A stretch of DNA of 64,000 nt from Capnocytophaga canis. Its GTDB lineage: Bacteria > Bacteroidota > Bacteroidia > Flavobacteriales > Flavobacteriaceae. A program made the translations under genes and the position numbers. The stretch is taken from contig NZ_CDOI01000001.1 in NCBI RefSeq assembly GCF_000827555.1, forward strand, positions 62,001 through 126,000, in the 5' to 3' direction. The notes under the pieces were generated by a model. It searched no databases. It saw only the letters and a list, made by a program, of their open reading frames with translations, and was not told the DNA's origin. The first letter of the stretch is position 1, and every line of letters starts with the position of its first letter. Positions 51,337-61,790 of the stretch are shown one piece after another.

Positions 51337-53631
51337 ATGAAAATCAGACTTTTATTTTTGTTATCTTCTTTTTTTCTCTATGGATGTCACCACCAAGAGA
51401 AACCTATTTTGGAGGAGCAGACTCCACTGATTGACTATGTGAATCCTTTGATGGGAACAGATTCAAAGTTCGAGCTTTCCAATGGAAATACGTATCCAGC
51501 CATAGCTTTACCTTGGGGAATGAATTTTTGGACACCTCAAACCAATAAAATGGGCGATGGATGGACGTATCAGTATCAAGCCAACAAAATTCGAGGATTT
51601 AAACAAACCCATCAACCCAGTCCATGGATCAACGATTATGGAGCTTTTGCTTTGATGCCTGTGGTGGGCGATTTGAAAATTGAAGAAAGTGAACGAGCAT
51701 CTTGGTTTTCGCATAAAGCAGAGATAGTTAAACCGCATTACTATAAGGTATATCTGGCTGATTATGATACTACTGTTGAAATAGCTCCAACCGAAAGAGC
51801 AGCTCAATTTAAGTTTACATTTCCAGAATCGCAGAAGGCTTACATACTTTTGGATGCTTATTTCAAAGGGTCGATGGTAAAAATTATTCCTGAAAAACGG
51901 AAAATTATAGGTTATGCTCGGAATCATAACGGAGGTGTTCCTGATAATTTCCATAATTATTTTGTAGCAGAGTTTGATACTGATTTTGAGAATGTTATTA
52001 CTTGGGGCGATCAATGGAGATTGTTGGAAAACAATACTGAAAGTGAAGGAAATCACGTTGGAGCAATTGTGAAATTTGCTACCAAACGGGGGCAAGAAGT
52101 GCGAGTGAAAGTAGCGTCATCGTTTATCAGTTGGGAACAAGCTGAGCGTAATTTGAACGCTGAAATAGGCAACGATTCGTTCGAACAAACCAAAAATAAG
52201 GCTCTGAACCGTTGGGAAGAAGAACTTGCTAAGATACGTGTCAAAGATAGCAATATTGATAATATACGAACATTCTATTCATGCCTCTATCGTGTGTTAC
52301 TTTTTCCCCGAACGTTCTATGAATTGGACGAAAAAGGCGAAATTGTACATTACAGTCCCTACAACGGAAAGATCGAGAAAGGTTATATGTTCACTGACAA
52401 TGGTTTTTGGGATACATTTCGAGCTGTTTTTCCGTTCTTTAATCTGATGTATCCAGAGATGAATCAGAAATTTATGAAGGGATTGGTAAATACCTATTTA
52501 GAGTCAGGTTGGTTACCCGAATGGGCGAGTCCGGGGCATCGTGATTGCATGATTGGGTCAAATTCAGCTCCTATCATAGCTGATGCTTTTCTAAAAGGAA
52601 ATATTTCCAATGAAGATGCCGAAATTTTGCTTGAAGCCATGTTGAAAAACGCTACTCAAAACGAAGGACGACCTGTCAAATCCGTGGGGCGTGAGGGTGT
52701 TGATTTCTATAATGAATTAGGATATGTTCCTTACAATGTGGGTATTAATGAAAATGTAGCTCGTACTTTGGAGTATGCCTATGCTGATTTTACCATTTAC
52801 CAAATGGCTAAAGCGATGGGTAAAAACGACATTGCTCAGACTTACAAACAAAAATCGTTGAATTATCACCATATGTTTGACAAAGAAAGTGGTTGGATGC
52901 GAGGTAAAAACGAAGATGGGACATTTCAATCACCTTTCAATCCACTGAAATGGGGTGATGCTTTCACCGAGGGTAATAGTTTGCACTACACTTGGTCAGT
53001 TTTCCATGACATTCAAGGATTAGCAAATTTGATGGGAGGAGGTGCTGCCTTTGAGAAAAAATTAGATGAGGTTTTTGAAATGCCACCTCTGTTCGATCAC
53101 TCGTATTATGGATTTACTATTCACGAAATCAGAGAGATGCAGATTATGGATATGGGCAATTATGCACATGGTAACCAACCGATTCAACATATGATTTATT
53201 TGTACAACTACGTTGGTAAGCCTCATAAAACCCAAGAGAAAATTCGTGAGGTAATGACCAAACTTTATGCTCCTACCCCCGATGGATATTGCGGAGATGA
53301 GGATAATGGACAAACATCGGCTTGGTATGTGTTCAGTGCGTTAGGATTCTATCCTGTGACTCCTGCCACTGATGAGTATATTATCGGAAGTCCAGTTTTT
53401 GAGAAAGTAACAGTACAACTTCCAAATGGTAAAAAGCTCATCATCAATGGTGTTAAAAACTCTTTGGAAAACAAATATATTGACCATGTCGTATTAAATG
53501 GAAAACCTTGGGATAAACCTTACATTCCTTTTGAGTTTTTCAAATCCAATGGACGTATTGATTTCCATATGACCCATATGCCGTCAGATAGTGGTATTGC
53601 AGGAGAAAAACCGTATTCAATTAGCAAGTGA
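51337..53631 (+). CDS. Glycoside hydrolase family 92 alpha-mannosidase lipoprotein
   Basis: A 764-residue exo-alpha-mannosidase, calcium-dependent, that trims N-glycan mannose. A lipobox L-Y-G-C (Cys17) anchors it to a membrane. Family signatures are visible: N-P-L-M-G-T-D, G-M-N-F-W-T-P-Q-T, G-F-K-Q-T-H-Q-P-S-P-W and the C-terminal Y-C-G-D-E-D-N-G-Q-T-S-A-W-Y-V-F-S-A-L-G-F-Y-P motif. No susC/susD pair is next to it. Substrate linkage cannot be judged by eye. Confidence 0.95.
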   Translation: MKIRLLFLLSSFFLYGCHHQEKPILEEQTPLIDYVNPLMGTDSKFELSNGNTYPAIALPWGMNFWTPQTNKMGDGWTYQYQANKIRGFKQTHQPSPWINDYGAFALMPVVGDLKIEESERASWFSHKAEIVKPHYYKVYLADYDTTVEIAPTERAAQFKFTFPESQKAYILLDAYFKGSMVKIIPEKRKIIGYARNHNGGVPDNFHNYFVAEFDTDFENVITWGDQWRLLENNTESEGNHVGAIVKFATKRGQEVRVKVASSFISWEQAERNLNAEIGNDSFEQTKNKALNRWEEELAKIRVKDSNIDNIRTFYSCLYRVLLFPRTFYELDEKGEIVHYSPYNGKIEKGYMFTDNGFWDTFRAVFPFFNLMYPEMNQKFMKGLVNTYLESGWLPEWASPGHRDCMIGSNSAPIIADAFLKGNISNEDAEILLEAMLKNATQNEGRPVKSVGREGVDFYNELGYVPYNVGINENVARTLEYAYADFTIYQMAKAMGKNDIAQTYKQKSLNYHHMFDKESGWMRGKNEDGTFQSPFNPLKWGDAFTEGNSLHYTWSVFHDIQGLANLMGGGAAFEKKLDEVFEMPPLFDHSYYGFTIHEIREMQIMDMGNYAHGNQPIQHMIYLYNYVGKPHKTQEKIREVMTKLYAPTPDGYCGDEDNGQTSAWYVFSALGFYPVTPATDEYIIGSPVFEKVTVQLPNGKKLIINGVKNSLENKYIDHVVLNGKPWDKPYIPFEFFKSNGRIDFHMTHMPSDSGIAGEKPYSISK

Positions 53632-53737
53632 AAATTGATAATTATTTTGAAAATTAGGTACTTTTATGATGAGATATCTATTTTAAAAATCATGTGAATA
53701 TCTAAAAAGAAAGGAATCGCAAAAAAAAAATGAAATT

Positions 53738-54427
53738 ATGAACCGAAATCTATTATCTCTGTTGTTTTTTATCATAAGTCTTTCCGCTTTTTCTCAGAAT
53801 TACCAAGTGATTTATAAAACGGAAGTCAATATCGATAATCTCAAAAACATCAAAGATCCTATAATCAAAAATAATGTTGAGAGCAAATTAAAAGCAAAAC
53901 AAAGCCACAGATTTCAGCTGTTAGTTGCAGGGGACAAAGCGGTGTATTCATTTTATGAGCAAATGCTCCCTGAAGGAATACAACTTCCTAAGGTCGAAAG
54001 ATTCTATTACAAAGGAAATCAGGTTGTTGCAGAAAGAGAAGGCGTGTTTGTGAAATATGATTTGAATCATCATCAATGGACAATTACCGATGATTCGGTT
54101 ACTATAAATGGTTATGTGTGTTATCGTGCTTTTACCAAACGACCTCACCTGATAGAAGCCTTGGGAGATGAGGAACAGGAAATGGAAGCGTGGTTTTGTC
54201 CTGATTTTCCTGTCAAATACGGCCCTGAAGATTTTTTTGGACTTCCTGGGTTGGTACTTGTTGCGAGAACGAAGGGAGCGACAAGCAGTTTGGTAGTCGA
54301 GAAAATCATACCCCTAAAATCTGCTCCCCAATTGAAATTCCCAAAAATAGATAAAACTTTTACTCCTGAAGAATATAAAGTCTTTGTAAATAAAGAAGTT
54401 AATGAGTTTCTTGAAAAATTGAAATAA
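53738..54427 (+). CDS. GLPGLI family protein
   Basis: A 229-residue exported protein (signal peptide to A-F-S-Q, about 20). The defining motif reads G-L-P-G-L-V (about 168-173). Family members of unknown function are found in Bacteroidota, usually followed by an outer membrane receptor-like gene. That is so here: the next gene starts 14 bases later. By linkage the pair may export or take up a small molecule or peptide; that is inference. Confidence 0.9.
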   Translation: MNRNLLSLLFFIISLSAFSQNYQVIYKTEVNIDNLKNIKDPIIKNNVESKLKAKQSHRFQLLVAGDKAVYSFYEQMLPEGIQLPKVERFYYKGNQVVAEREGVFVKYDLNHHQWTITDDSVTINGYVCYRAFTKRPHLIEALGDEEQEMEAWFCPDFPVKYGPEDFFGLPGLVLVARTKGATSSLVVEKIIPLKSAPQLKFPKIDKTFTPEEYKVFVNKEVNEFLEKLK

Positions 54428-54441
54428 ACTTCCCTTTTTGA

Positions 54442-57099
54442 ATGCGTTTATTTTTCTTTCTGCTTATATTGTGTTATTTTTCAGGTTATTCCCAAGAAAG
54501 CTTGTTTGAAGGAACGGTCAGAGATAGCCTTGCTCCGTTGGAAAATGCAAACTTATTGGCACGTCCTGCCCAAAAAGGAGGTCGAATATTGTTTGCTACG
54601 ACCGACAAACAGGGGAGGTACAAATTCAACTTGCTTCGTGATGTCGAATATGTGATTTCAGTGTCCTATTTGGGATATAATCCTCAAAATATTACGATTA
54701 CGGCAACGAGCGAACGTTCGGAACATCATTTTGTACTCAAAAGTACAGGAATTGAACTTACCGAAGTAGTCATTTCTGCTGAGAGGCTTCCTATCACTGT
54801 TAAAAAAGATACGACCGTTTATAAAGTTGATGCTTTTGTGTTGGGTAACGAACGCAAAATGAAGGAAGTACTGGAAAAACTCCCAGGTGTGGAGGTGGAC
54901 GATGTTGGCATAATCAAGGTACAGGGCAAACAAGTAACTCAAATGTTAGTAGAGGGACGTTCCTTTTTCGGAGGGAGTTCAAAATTGGCTGTTGAAAATA
55001 TTCCTGCCGATGCGTTGGACAAAATTGAAGTAATTGACAATTTTAACGAGGTCAGTTTTTTGAAAAATGTATCAAGTTCTAATGAGTTGGCAATGAATGT
55101 TTTACTGAAAGAAGACAAAAAGAAATTCGTTTTTGGTGACCTCGAAGCTGGGGCGGGAAATGATAGTCACCACTTAGCACATACCGCCTTGTTCTATTAC
55201 CATCCCGAATTGAATTTGAACCTCATAGGCGATGTTAACGATTTTGGAAAATCGGCGTTTTCTTTCCAAGATTTGATGCGTTTTCAAGGAGGACGCAGTC
55301 GTTTCACTAAGCAACGAGGGGTATCAGTAAATCTTTCTACGTACAGTAAAAATAACCAAAATATGTACCGCCATAACGCTCAGTTTTTAGCGTTCAATTT
55401 TGGGTATATGTCTACCTCCAAACTCTATTTGTCTGGGTTTAGTATATTTTCAAAATTGCTAACTGATTACAAAAAAGATACTTCTATTGAGTATCTTACC
55501 AATCAGACACCTCTTTTGGAATGGCAACAGCTTACTAACGAGCAACAGAATCTGTTGGGAATGGGGAACATCAAGGTGGATTATTCTCCTTCGTCTGATG
55601 AAAAATGGTTTTATAATGCTCAGTTTGATGCTAATAATAATCACATTTCTAATGATTTAGTTTCCAAATCGCCTCTCAGAACCCGAAATGTAAATTCATT
55701 GACCGATACTGATAATGTTTCGTTTAAGCAATATGTGGAATGGCATAAGGTTTATAACCGTAAGGAAACGACTACCTTTGTCATAAATCATAGTTATGAC
55801 AAAATTTCTCCTAATAATCAGTGGATTACGAATCAGTTAACTTCTTTACCGTCTTTGTTGCCATTGCTAACCGATACAGAATATCATTTGGTACAAACCA
55901 AACAGACCAAGAAACATCAAATAGATGCTATTTTTAAACACTATTGGACGATTAATGATTTGAATCATTTATATACCAATGTAGGTAGCAATCTGGAAAT
56001 GAGTTTGTTAAATGGAAATGAGAAACAATTACTTACTGATGGAAGTTCTAATAACTTTGTTTCGGTAGGTTTTGGAAATATGTATGATTACACCTTGTCA
56101 GATGCTTTTTTAGGGTTGGAATATCGTTTTAAAATTAATAAATTGGTTTCAAAAATTTCTACATTTTTACGATATTATAGGCTTAAAAACAATCAATTAG
56201 TCAATAAAAGAACGTCTGATTTGTTGGCTTTTGAACCTGCTTTTGAAACTACCTATGAGTTTAGTAATTCAGAAGAAATTAAATTTCATTATGCCAAACG
56301 AAATATATTTCCTAAAGAAGAAATGTTATCAGAAAAATTTTCGTTACTGTCCTATAATGCCATTACGAAAGGAAATCCAATGTTGGATAATGAATTATTT
56401 CATTCATTTTCATTGAATTATAGGCGAAACAGTTTTTTCAAACGAATGATATTATCAGCTCATTTGTCATTTAGTAGAAAAACGAAAACCATAGGTAGTG
56501 AGTATATTTTTGAAGATATTAATCGTTTTTCGACTTGGTTTTTGACTCATAAACCTGAAACTTCGTGGAGTTTTATGACTACGCTGGAAAGAAAAATTTT
56601 AGGTATGCAGTGGGGACTGACTTACGCTGGTTCATGGAACGATTATGTACAGAAAATGAATCGTATTATCACAGAAAATCGTCGAGAGAATCATAGTGTA
56701 AAGGCTTATACAAGAGTTGTTTACAAGAAAATGAACCTGAATGTTTCTTATACAAAAAATTGGAATGCACATCGGGGAGTTTCTTCAACAAAACTCGTAT
56801 CCGATTATTGGCTTACTACTGGAAGTTACCGATTTACAAATGATTTTTCGACGGAATTCCAGTATGCTTATTTTAGAAATGAGCAACTTAATTCAAATCA
56901 ATTAGCCGATTTTCAGTATTTAAATATATCGTTGGACTATCAGAGATCCAAAAGTCCGTGGGGGTTTCATTTAGCAGGAAATAACGTTTTGGGTACAAAG
57001 ACTAAAATAAATAGCAGTATATCAAATTATTATGTGGTGATGCAAACTACCCACGTGATGCCTCGAACGATTGTTTTTTCAATTCGGTATAAACTCTAA
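54442..57099 (+). CDS. Outer membrane receptor with carboxypeptidase-regulatory domain, GLPGLI partner
   Basis: 885 residues: a signal peptide (to Y-S-Q, about 17), a carboxypeptidase-D regulatory-like domain (about 20-100), a plug-like domain (about 110-220, with L-E-K-L-P-G-V-E-V-D-D-V-G-I-I-K-V-Q-G), then a long barrel ending I-V-F-S-I-R-Y-K-L. The plug resembles TonB-dependent receptors, but I could not point to a TonB box. It is operonic with the GLPGLI gene. Hairpins at 57155-57199 end the unit. Confidence 0.85.
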   Translation: MRLFFFLLILCYFSGYSQESLFEGTVRDSLAPLENANLLARPAQKGGRILFATTDKQGRYKFNLLRDVEYVISVSYLGYNPQNITITATSERSEHHFVLKSTGIELTEVVISAERLPITVKKDTTVYKVDAFVLGNERKMKEVLEKLPGVEVDDVGIIKVQGKQVTQMLVEGRSFFGGSSKLAVENIPADALDKIEVIDNFNEVSFLKNVSSSNELAMNVLLKEDKKKFVFGDLEAGAGNDSHHLAHTALFYYHPELNLNLIGDVNDFGKSAFSFQDLMRFQGGRSRFTKQRGVSVNLSTYSKNNQNMYRHNAQFLAFNFGYMSTSKLYLSGFSIFSKLLTDYKKDTSIEYLTNQTPLLEWQQLTNEQQNLLGMGNIKVDYSPSSDEKWFYNAQFDANNNHISNDLVSKSPLRTRNVNSLTDTDNVSFKQYVEWHKVYNRKETTTFVINHSYDKISPNNQWITNQLTSLPSLLPLLTDTEYHLVQTKQTKKHQIDAIFKHYWTINDLNHLYTNVGSNLEMSLLNGNEKQLLTDGSSNNFVSVGFGNMYDYTLSDAFLGLEYRFKINKLVSKISTFLRYYRLKNNQLVNKRTSDLLAFEPAFETTYEFSNSEEIKFHYAKRNIFPKEEMLSEKFSLLSYNAITKGNPMLDNELFHSFSLNYRRNSFFKRMILSAHLSFSRKTKTIGSEYIFEDINRFSTWFLTHKPETSWSFMTTLERKILGMQWGLTYAGSWNDYVQKMNRIITENRRENHSVKAYTRVVYKKMNLNVSYTKNWNAHRGVSSTKLVSDYWLTTGSYRFTNDFSTEFQYAYFRNEQLNSNQLADFQYLNISLDYQRSKSPWGFHLAGNNVLGTKTKINSSISNYYVVMQTTHVMPRTIVFSIRYKL

Positions 57100-57154
57100 T
57101 CTACATCGAAAACTTGAGTTCTCTTAGGTTAAACACATATTACAAATTGAATTA

Positions 57155-57199
57155 TAGAAATATAGAGTTCATTTTATATTTCTACTTGTTTTAAAACAA
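57155..57199 (+). terminator. Hairpins after the GLPGLI-linked receptor gene
   Basis: A 10-bp stem TAGAAATATA/TATATTTCTA (57155-57164 with 57175-57184), then a palindrome TTGTTTTAAAACAA at 57186-57199. Confidence 0.6.
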
Positions 57200-57330
57200 A
57201 TTGCGTAAACTTTATGTTTTTTCAACTTTGAAGGTTAAAAATACTTTAAATAAATAAATCAAAAGTTGATAATTTTTTGTGTTAAACCTAAAATTCCTAT
57301 AAAACTGATATGAAAATTAAATAAAAAATG

Positions 57331-57338
57331 TACCTTTG
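57331..57338 (+). promoter_or_regulatory. -7 box of the TonB-dependent receptor gene
   Basis: TACCTTTG, 21 bases before the ATG at 57360. A TTG at 57336 that opens the frame lies inside it and is not used. Confidence 0.55.
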
Positions 57339-57359
57339 TCCAAATATTCATATTTTAGC

Positions 57360-59735
57360 ATGACAAGGAATTTTTTTTTGTTATTTTTTTTAGGCATATT
57401 CTTAACTACTTCGGTATATGCTCAGAAAAAATATACTTTTAGTGGGCATTTTGTTGATGCCTCAAATGGAGAGTTGTTGTTGGGAGTTAATTGTATTATC
57501 AAAGAATTAGGTACCGGAACAACTTCCAACGAGTATGGTTTTTTTTCCATTACACTTCCCGAAGGAAAATATACCATATCTATTGAGTCTATGGGATTTA
57601 TGACCATTACGGAGGAATTGGTATTGGATAAAAATATCCGTAAGGATTACAAATTATCTGCCGAAGCAATTGAATTGGATGGAGTAGAGGTATTTGCCAA
57701 CACTTCCTCAAAGGTGGATATCCGAAAACCTGAGATGAGTACAGTTTCCATCCCTATTTCGACTATTAAAAAGCTACCCGTACTCATCGGTGAAGTAGAT
57801 ATTATAAAAACTTTGTTACAGATGCCTGGAGTGAGTAACGCAGGAGAGGTGTCATCAGGCTTCAATGTGCGGGGTGGTGGAGCTGACCAAAATTTAGTAC
57901 TTTTGGATGAGGCTACCATTTTTAATTCATCACATTTGTTTGGTTTTTTAAGTGTGTTCAATGCCGATGCAGTTCGTGATATGAAACTTTACAAAGGAGG
58001 AATTCCAGCGCGTTATGGAGGTAGAACTTCTTCGGTTTTAGATATTTACCAAAAAGATGGAAATCGGAATGATTTCGGAATGACAGGTGGTCTGGGGATT
58101 TTGTCCTCAAGGTTGTTAGCTGAAGGCCCTATCGTTAAGGAAAAGAGTTCTTTTCTCATAGGCGGACGCGCTTCGTATGCTCATTTGTTTTTGAAGTTTA
58201 CAGATAATAAAAATTCGGCTTATTTCTACGATCTAAACACAAAATTGTCCTATAAACTGAATGATAACAATACACTCTATTTATCCGGTTATTTCGGTCG
58301 TGATTTTTTTGATTTGAGCGATAATTTGAGAAATGTCTATGGTAATGCTTTGTTTAATTTACGCTGGAATCATTTGTTCAACGACAAGCTTTTCTCTAAT
58401 TTATCGTTGATTTTTAGTGATTATTATTACGGTTTTATGTTTAATTACATTGGATTTCAGTGGGATTCAGGTATCAAAAACTTCAATTTGAAATATGATT
58501 TTAAAAATTATATATCTGAAAAATTCAAACTTTCCTATGGAATTCAAGGTTTGTACTACGTTTTTATACAAGGAAAATTATCCCCAAGTTCTCCCGACTC
58601 GAATATCAAAGAGCAATATCTACCTAATAAATATGCCTTTGAAAATGGATTCTACATTGATGCAGAACATAGTATAACCTCTTCGTTGAATTTGTCTTAC
58701 GGACTTCGATTAAATTCCTTCTACCATTTGGGAAGTCGAGAAATAAACCGTTATGCTAACGATCAACCAGTTACGTTCAATCCTAATCGAGGTGTATATC
58801 AAAAAGGAGTTCCTATCGGTACTGATTATTACCCTAATAATAAGATAATAGATTTGTTCAGTCACCTTGAGCCACGTTTGACTTTATCGTATGCTCTGAA
58901 TGATAATCGTTCGTTTAAAGCAAGTTATGGTAGAAATGCTCAATATTTGCATCTCATTTCAAACACTTCATCACCAAGCCCATTAGATGTTTGGACGCCA
59001 AGTGACCAATATTTAAAGCCACAAGTTAGCGATCAGTTTGCTGTCGGATTTGCTACTAACTTTGCTGAAGACAGGTATAGTTTTGAGGCTGAAACCTATT
59101 ACAAAACTACCCAAAATAGGTTGGATTATATTGATGGAGCTGATTTGATTGCCAACAAAGCTATTGAACAAATTGTGTTGAGTGGGCGTAGTCGTGCTTA
59201 TGGTTTGGAGTTGTTGTTGCGTAAAAATACGGGAAAATTAACAGGATGGATAGCCTACACCTTGTCTAAATCCGAGCAACAAACCCCAGGTCGCACACCT
59301 CAAGAAACAGGAATTAACAACGGAGAATGGTATAGTACACCGTATGACAAACCTCATGATTTGTCTATTACGGCAACCTATGCTTTGAGTCCGAAATGGA
59401 CTTTTGGGACTGTTTTTAATCTACAAACAGGACTCCCTGCTAATTTCCCAGTGGGAACATATCAATATCTTAATATGATTGTTCCAAACTATAGCAAACG
59501 CAATGAATATCGTTTACCAACCTATCACCGATTAGATATTTCAGCAACTTACACGCCTCAAAAACAACATAAGCGCTGGAAAAGCGAATGGAATTTTGGA
59601 ATTTATAACCTTTATAACCGAAAAAACGCTGTTTCTATTTCCTTTCGTGAAAATTCAGATACTCATTTGAATGAAGCTGTCAAGTTGTCGATTTTTGGGA
59701 TTATTCCAAGTGTAACCTATAACTTTACTTTTTAA
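57360..59735 (+). CDS. TonB-dependent receptor
   Basis: A 791-residue outer membrane receptor: signal peptide (to V-Y-A-Q, about 22), carboxypeptidase-regulatory-like domain (about 24-105), TonB plug domain (about 125-225, with I-I-K-T-L-L-Q-M-P-G-V and G-F-N-V-R-G-G-G-A-D-Q-N-L-V-L-L-D) and a beta-barrel ending V-T-Y-N-F-T-F. One base separates its stop codon from the DUF4249 gene. By family it imports a siderophore, metal or oligopeptide, not a SusC-type glycan (no SusD). The substrate is unknown. Confidence 0.92.
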   Translation: MTRNFFLLFFLGIFLTTSVYAQKKYTFSGHFVDASNGELLLGVNCIIKELGTGTTSNEYGFFSITLPEGKYTISIESMGFMTITEELVLDKNIRKDYKLSAEAIELDGVEVFANTSSKVDIRKPEMSTVSIPISTIKKLPVLIGEVDIIKTLLQMPGVSNAGEVSSGFNVRGGGADQNLVLLDEATIFNSSHLFGFLSVFNADAVRDMKLYKGGIPARYGGRTSSVLDIYQKDGNRNDFGMTGGLGILSSRLLAEGPIVKEKSSFLIGGRASYAHLFLKFTDNKNSAYFYDLNTKLSYKLNDNNTLYLSGYFGRDFFDLSDNLRNVYGNALFNLRWNHLFNDKLFSNLSLIFSDYYYGFMFNYIGFQWDSGIKNFNLKYDFKNYISEKFKLSYGIQGLYYVFIQGKLSPSSPDSNIKEQYLPNKYAFENGFYIDAEHSITSSLNLSYGLRLNSFYHLGSREINRYANDQPVTFNPNRGVYQKGVPIGTDYYPNNKIIDLFSHLEPRLTLSYALNDNRSFKASYGRNAQYLHLISNTSSPSPLDVWTPSDQYLKPQVSDQFAVGFATNFAEDRYSFEAETYYKTTQNRLDYIDGADLIANKAIEQIVLSGRSRAYGLELLLRKNTGKLTGWIAYTLSKSEQQTPGRTPQETGINNGEWYSTPYDKPHDLSITATYALSPKWTFGTVFNLQTGLPANFPVGTYQYLNMIVPNYSKRNEYRLPTYHRLDISATYTPQKQHKRWKSEWNFGIYNLYNRKNAVSISFRENSDTHLNEAVKLSIFGIIPSVTYNFTF

Positions 59736-59736
59736 A

Positions 59737-60639
59737 ATGAGAAAAATTTATACCATAATATGTATGCTTTCGTTCGCACTGAGTTCGTGTGAAGAAGTCA
59801 TTACTTTAGACATAGATAATGAAAAACCTCAATTGGTGGTAGATGCCTATATTGATTGGAAGAAAGGAGATACTCAAGCCATTCCCGTAGTGCATTTGAG
59901 TTACACAACCGATTATTACAGCAATCTTCCTTCACCAAAAGCCACTGGAGCAGCTGTTAAAATTACTACTTACCATAGTGAAGAATATATTTTGCAAGAG
60001 ATTAGTCATCAGCAATTTGCAAATATTTTTCCACCGACAGAATACCCAACAGTATCCAACCATCTAGGAGGAACTATTTACGCCTTTCCAGACGGAATTA
60101 CTCCTGTTTTGGGGCGGGATTATATCTTGCATATTGAGTATGAAGGGGAAAAATACGTAGCTAAAGCTCGTATGAAGGAAACAGCTATTGTTGATCCCTC
60201 ACGAACACAACAAAATGACAACGGAGGAATTTTTGGAAATAAAACCGAAGCTCGATTCTTCTTTAATGGATTTGCTAATGAAGAAAATGCTTATTTGGTG
60301 CGAATGAAACACAAACAGAAAGAAGATAGATATACTCTGGATGATAAATTCATCGCTGATCAAAAGTTCTTTTTCACAACCAATGGTTTCCAAGAGGAGT
60401 TGAAAAAAGGTGATCAAATTTATGTCTCTTTATATCGTATATCATATGAATATAAACAAATCATAGACTTTTTGGCGGACGTAGCCATTAACGACCAAGG
60501 TAGGGGAGCAGGACCTCCATCCAATAACATTCCTGCTCGTATTTTAGGAAATGTAACACATGAAACCAATCCGAAGAAAAATCCGTTAGGAGCTTTTCGT
60601 GTGGGGCAGTATTCTGAATTTCAATATATTGTTAAGTAG
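59737..60639 (+). CDS. DUF4249 domain lipoprotein
   Basis: A 300-residue lipoprotein (lipobox L-S-S-C, Cys about 18) with the DUF4249 body: L-V-V-D-A-Y-I-D-W near the start, then beta-rich repeats. In Bacteroidota DUF4249 genes stand next to TonB-dependent receptors, as here (overlapping spacing of one base). It may be the surface-exposed partner that captures the receptor's substrate, by analogy with SusD-like proteins. Confidence 0.88.
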   Translation: MRKIYTIICMLSFALSSCEEVITLDIDNEKPQLVVDAYIDWKKGDTQAIPVVHLSYTTDYYSNLPSPKATGAAVKITTYHSEEYILQEISHQQFANIFPPTEYPTVSNHLGGTIYAFPDGITPVLGRDYILHIEYEGEKYVAKARMKETAIVDPSRTQQNDNGGIFGNKTEARFFFNGFANEENAYLVRMKHKQKEDRYTLDDKFIADQKFFFTTNGFQEELKKGDQIYVSLYRISYEYKQIIDFLADVAINDQGRGAGPPSNNIPARILGNVTHETNPKKNPLGAFRVGQYSEFQYIVK

Positions 60640-60762
60640 AAGTGCAATCTTTTGATTATTGTTCTGAGATTAAAAACATAAGTTTAATTTCATATTGGTT
60701 TTCTTGATATTTTCGAACTTTCGCCTTTATTTAAGTTCTGCTAAGTCGCACAAACATAAAAA

Positions 60763-61752
60763 ATGAAAATAGCTGTTGTAGTTCTAAATTGGAATGGAAA
60801 GCATCTTTTGGAAAAGTTTTTACCTTCATTGGTAAAATATTCGCCTCAAGCATCTCTTTATTTGGTTGACAATGCCTCGACAGATACCTCTGTGGAATAC
60901 GTTAAAAATACGTTTTCGGATGTTCATATTGTTAGTTTACCTACTAACGAGGGCTATGCTCGAGGGTACAATCAAGGGTTACAGCAGATTGAAGCAGATG
61001 TATATTGTTTATTAAATTCAGATATTGAAGTAACTGAAAATTGGTTGATTCCGATTGAAAAATTGTTCAAAAATCCTGAAATAGGGGTTGTACAGCCCAA
61101 AATATTAGATTATAAGGATAAAAACCACTTTGAATACGCTGGAGCTGCGGGTGGTTTTATTGATAAATATGGTTTTCCTTTTTGTAGGGGACGTATTTTT
61201 GATGTTGTAGAGCAGGATTTAGGACAGTATGATACTGAAATGGATGTGTTTTGGGCATCGGGAGCCTGTTTTTTTATTCGTTCAGATGTTTTTAAACAGA
61301 TGAATGGATTCGATGAGGATTTCTTTGCTCATCAAGAAGAAATAGACCTTTGTTGGCGGATACATAGATTTGGAAAACGGGTTGTTTATACCCCACAGAG
61401 TAAGGTTTTTCACGTAGGTGCGGCTACCCTGCCCACCGATAATCCTAAAAAGACCTATTTGAATTTCAGGAATGGATTGTTCATGCTACTTAAAAATTTG
61501 CCACAGAAGAGAAAATATCGAATTTTATTTTTACGAATGTTGTTGGATGGAATTGCAGGAGGACGTTTTCTTTTCCAAGGAAAAATAAGCTTTACATGGG
61601 CAATTTTCAAGGCTCATATGAGTTTTTACAGATATTTTTTTAAATTTAAAAACAAAAGAAAAGGAACTGATTTTCTGTTATATTATGAAGTAGAATCTAT
61701 TGTTTGGGAATATTTTATTAAAAATAAAAGAACTTTTAACAAATTAAAATAG
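60763..61752 (+). CDS. Glycosyltransferase family 2
   Basis: A 329-residue cytoplasmic transferase of GT-A fold. Nucleotide-sugar motif V-V-L-N-W-N-G-K-H-L (about 6-15), D-N-A-S-T-D-T-S (about 36-43), N-E-G-Y-A-R-G-Y-N-Q-G and the D-x-D-like L-L-N-S-D-I-E-V (about 84-91); an acceptor-side F-F-A-H-Q-E-E-I-D-L-C-W-R motif near 190. C-terminal helices are amphipathic. Product: probably a rhamnosyl- or other sugar transfer in surface glycan synthesis. No neighbouring polysaccharide operon is visible. Confidence 0.9.
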   Translation: MKIAVVVLNWNGKHLLEKFLPSLVKYSPQASLYLVDNASTDTSVEYVKNTFSDVHIVSLPTNEGYARGYNQGLQQIEADVYCLLNSDIEVTENWLIPIEKLFKNPEIGVVQPKILDYKDKNHFEYAGAAGGFIDKYGFPFCRGRIFDVVEQDLGQYDTEMDVFWASGACFFIRSDVFKQMNGFDEDFFAHQEEIDLCWRIHRFGKRVVYTPQSKVFHVGAATLPTDNPKKTYLNFRNGLFMLLKNLPQKRKYRILFLRMLLDGIAGGRFLFQGKISFTWAIFKAHMSFYRYFFKFKNKRKGTDFLLYYEVESIVWEYFIKNKRTFNKLK

Positions 61753-61760
61753 TATTTTTG
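61753..61760 (+). promoter_or_regulatory. -7 box of the OmpA lipoprotein gene
   Basis: TATTTTTG begins right after the stop codon of the glycosyltransferase gene. A TTG at 61758 is part of it, so translation begins at 61791. Confidence 0.5.
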
Positions 61761-61790
61761 CCTTTATATAAACCTTTAAAATTAAATATA

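Noticed and set aside
51508-52095. 195-codon minus-strand frame antisense to GH92
   Set aside because: Shadow of a real gene on the other strand; composition is not protein-like.
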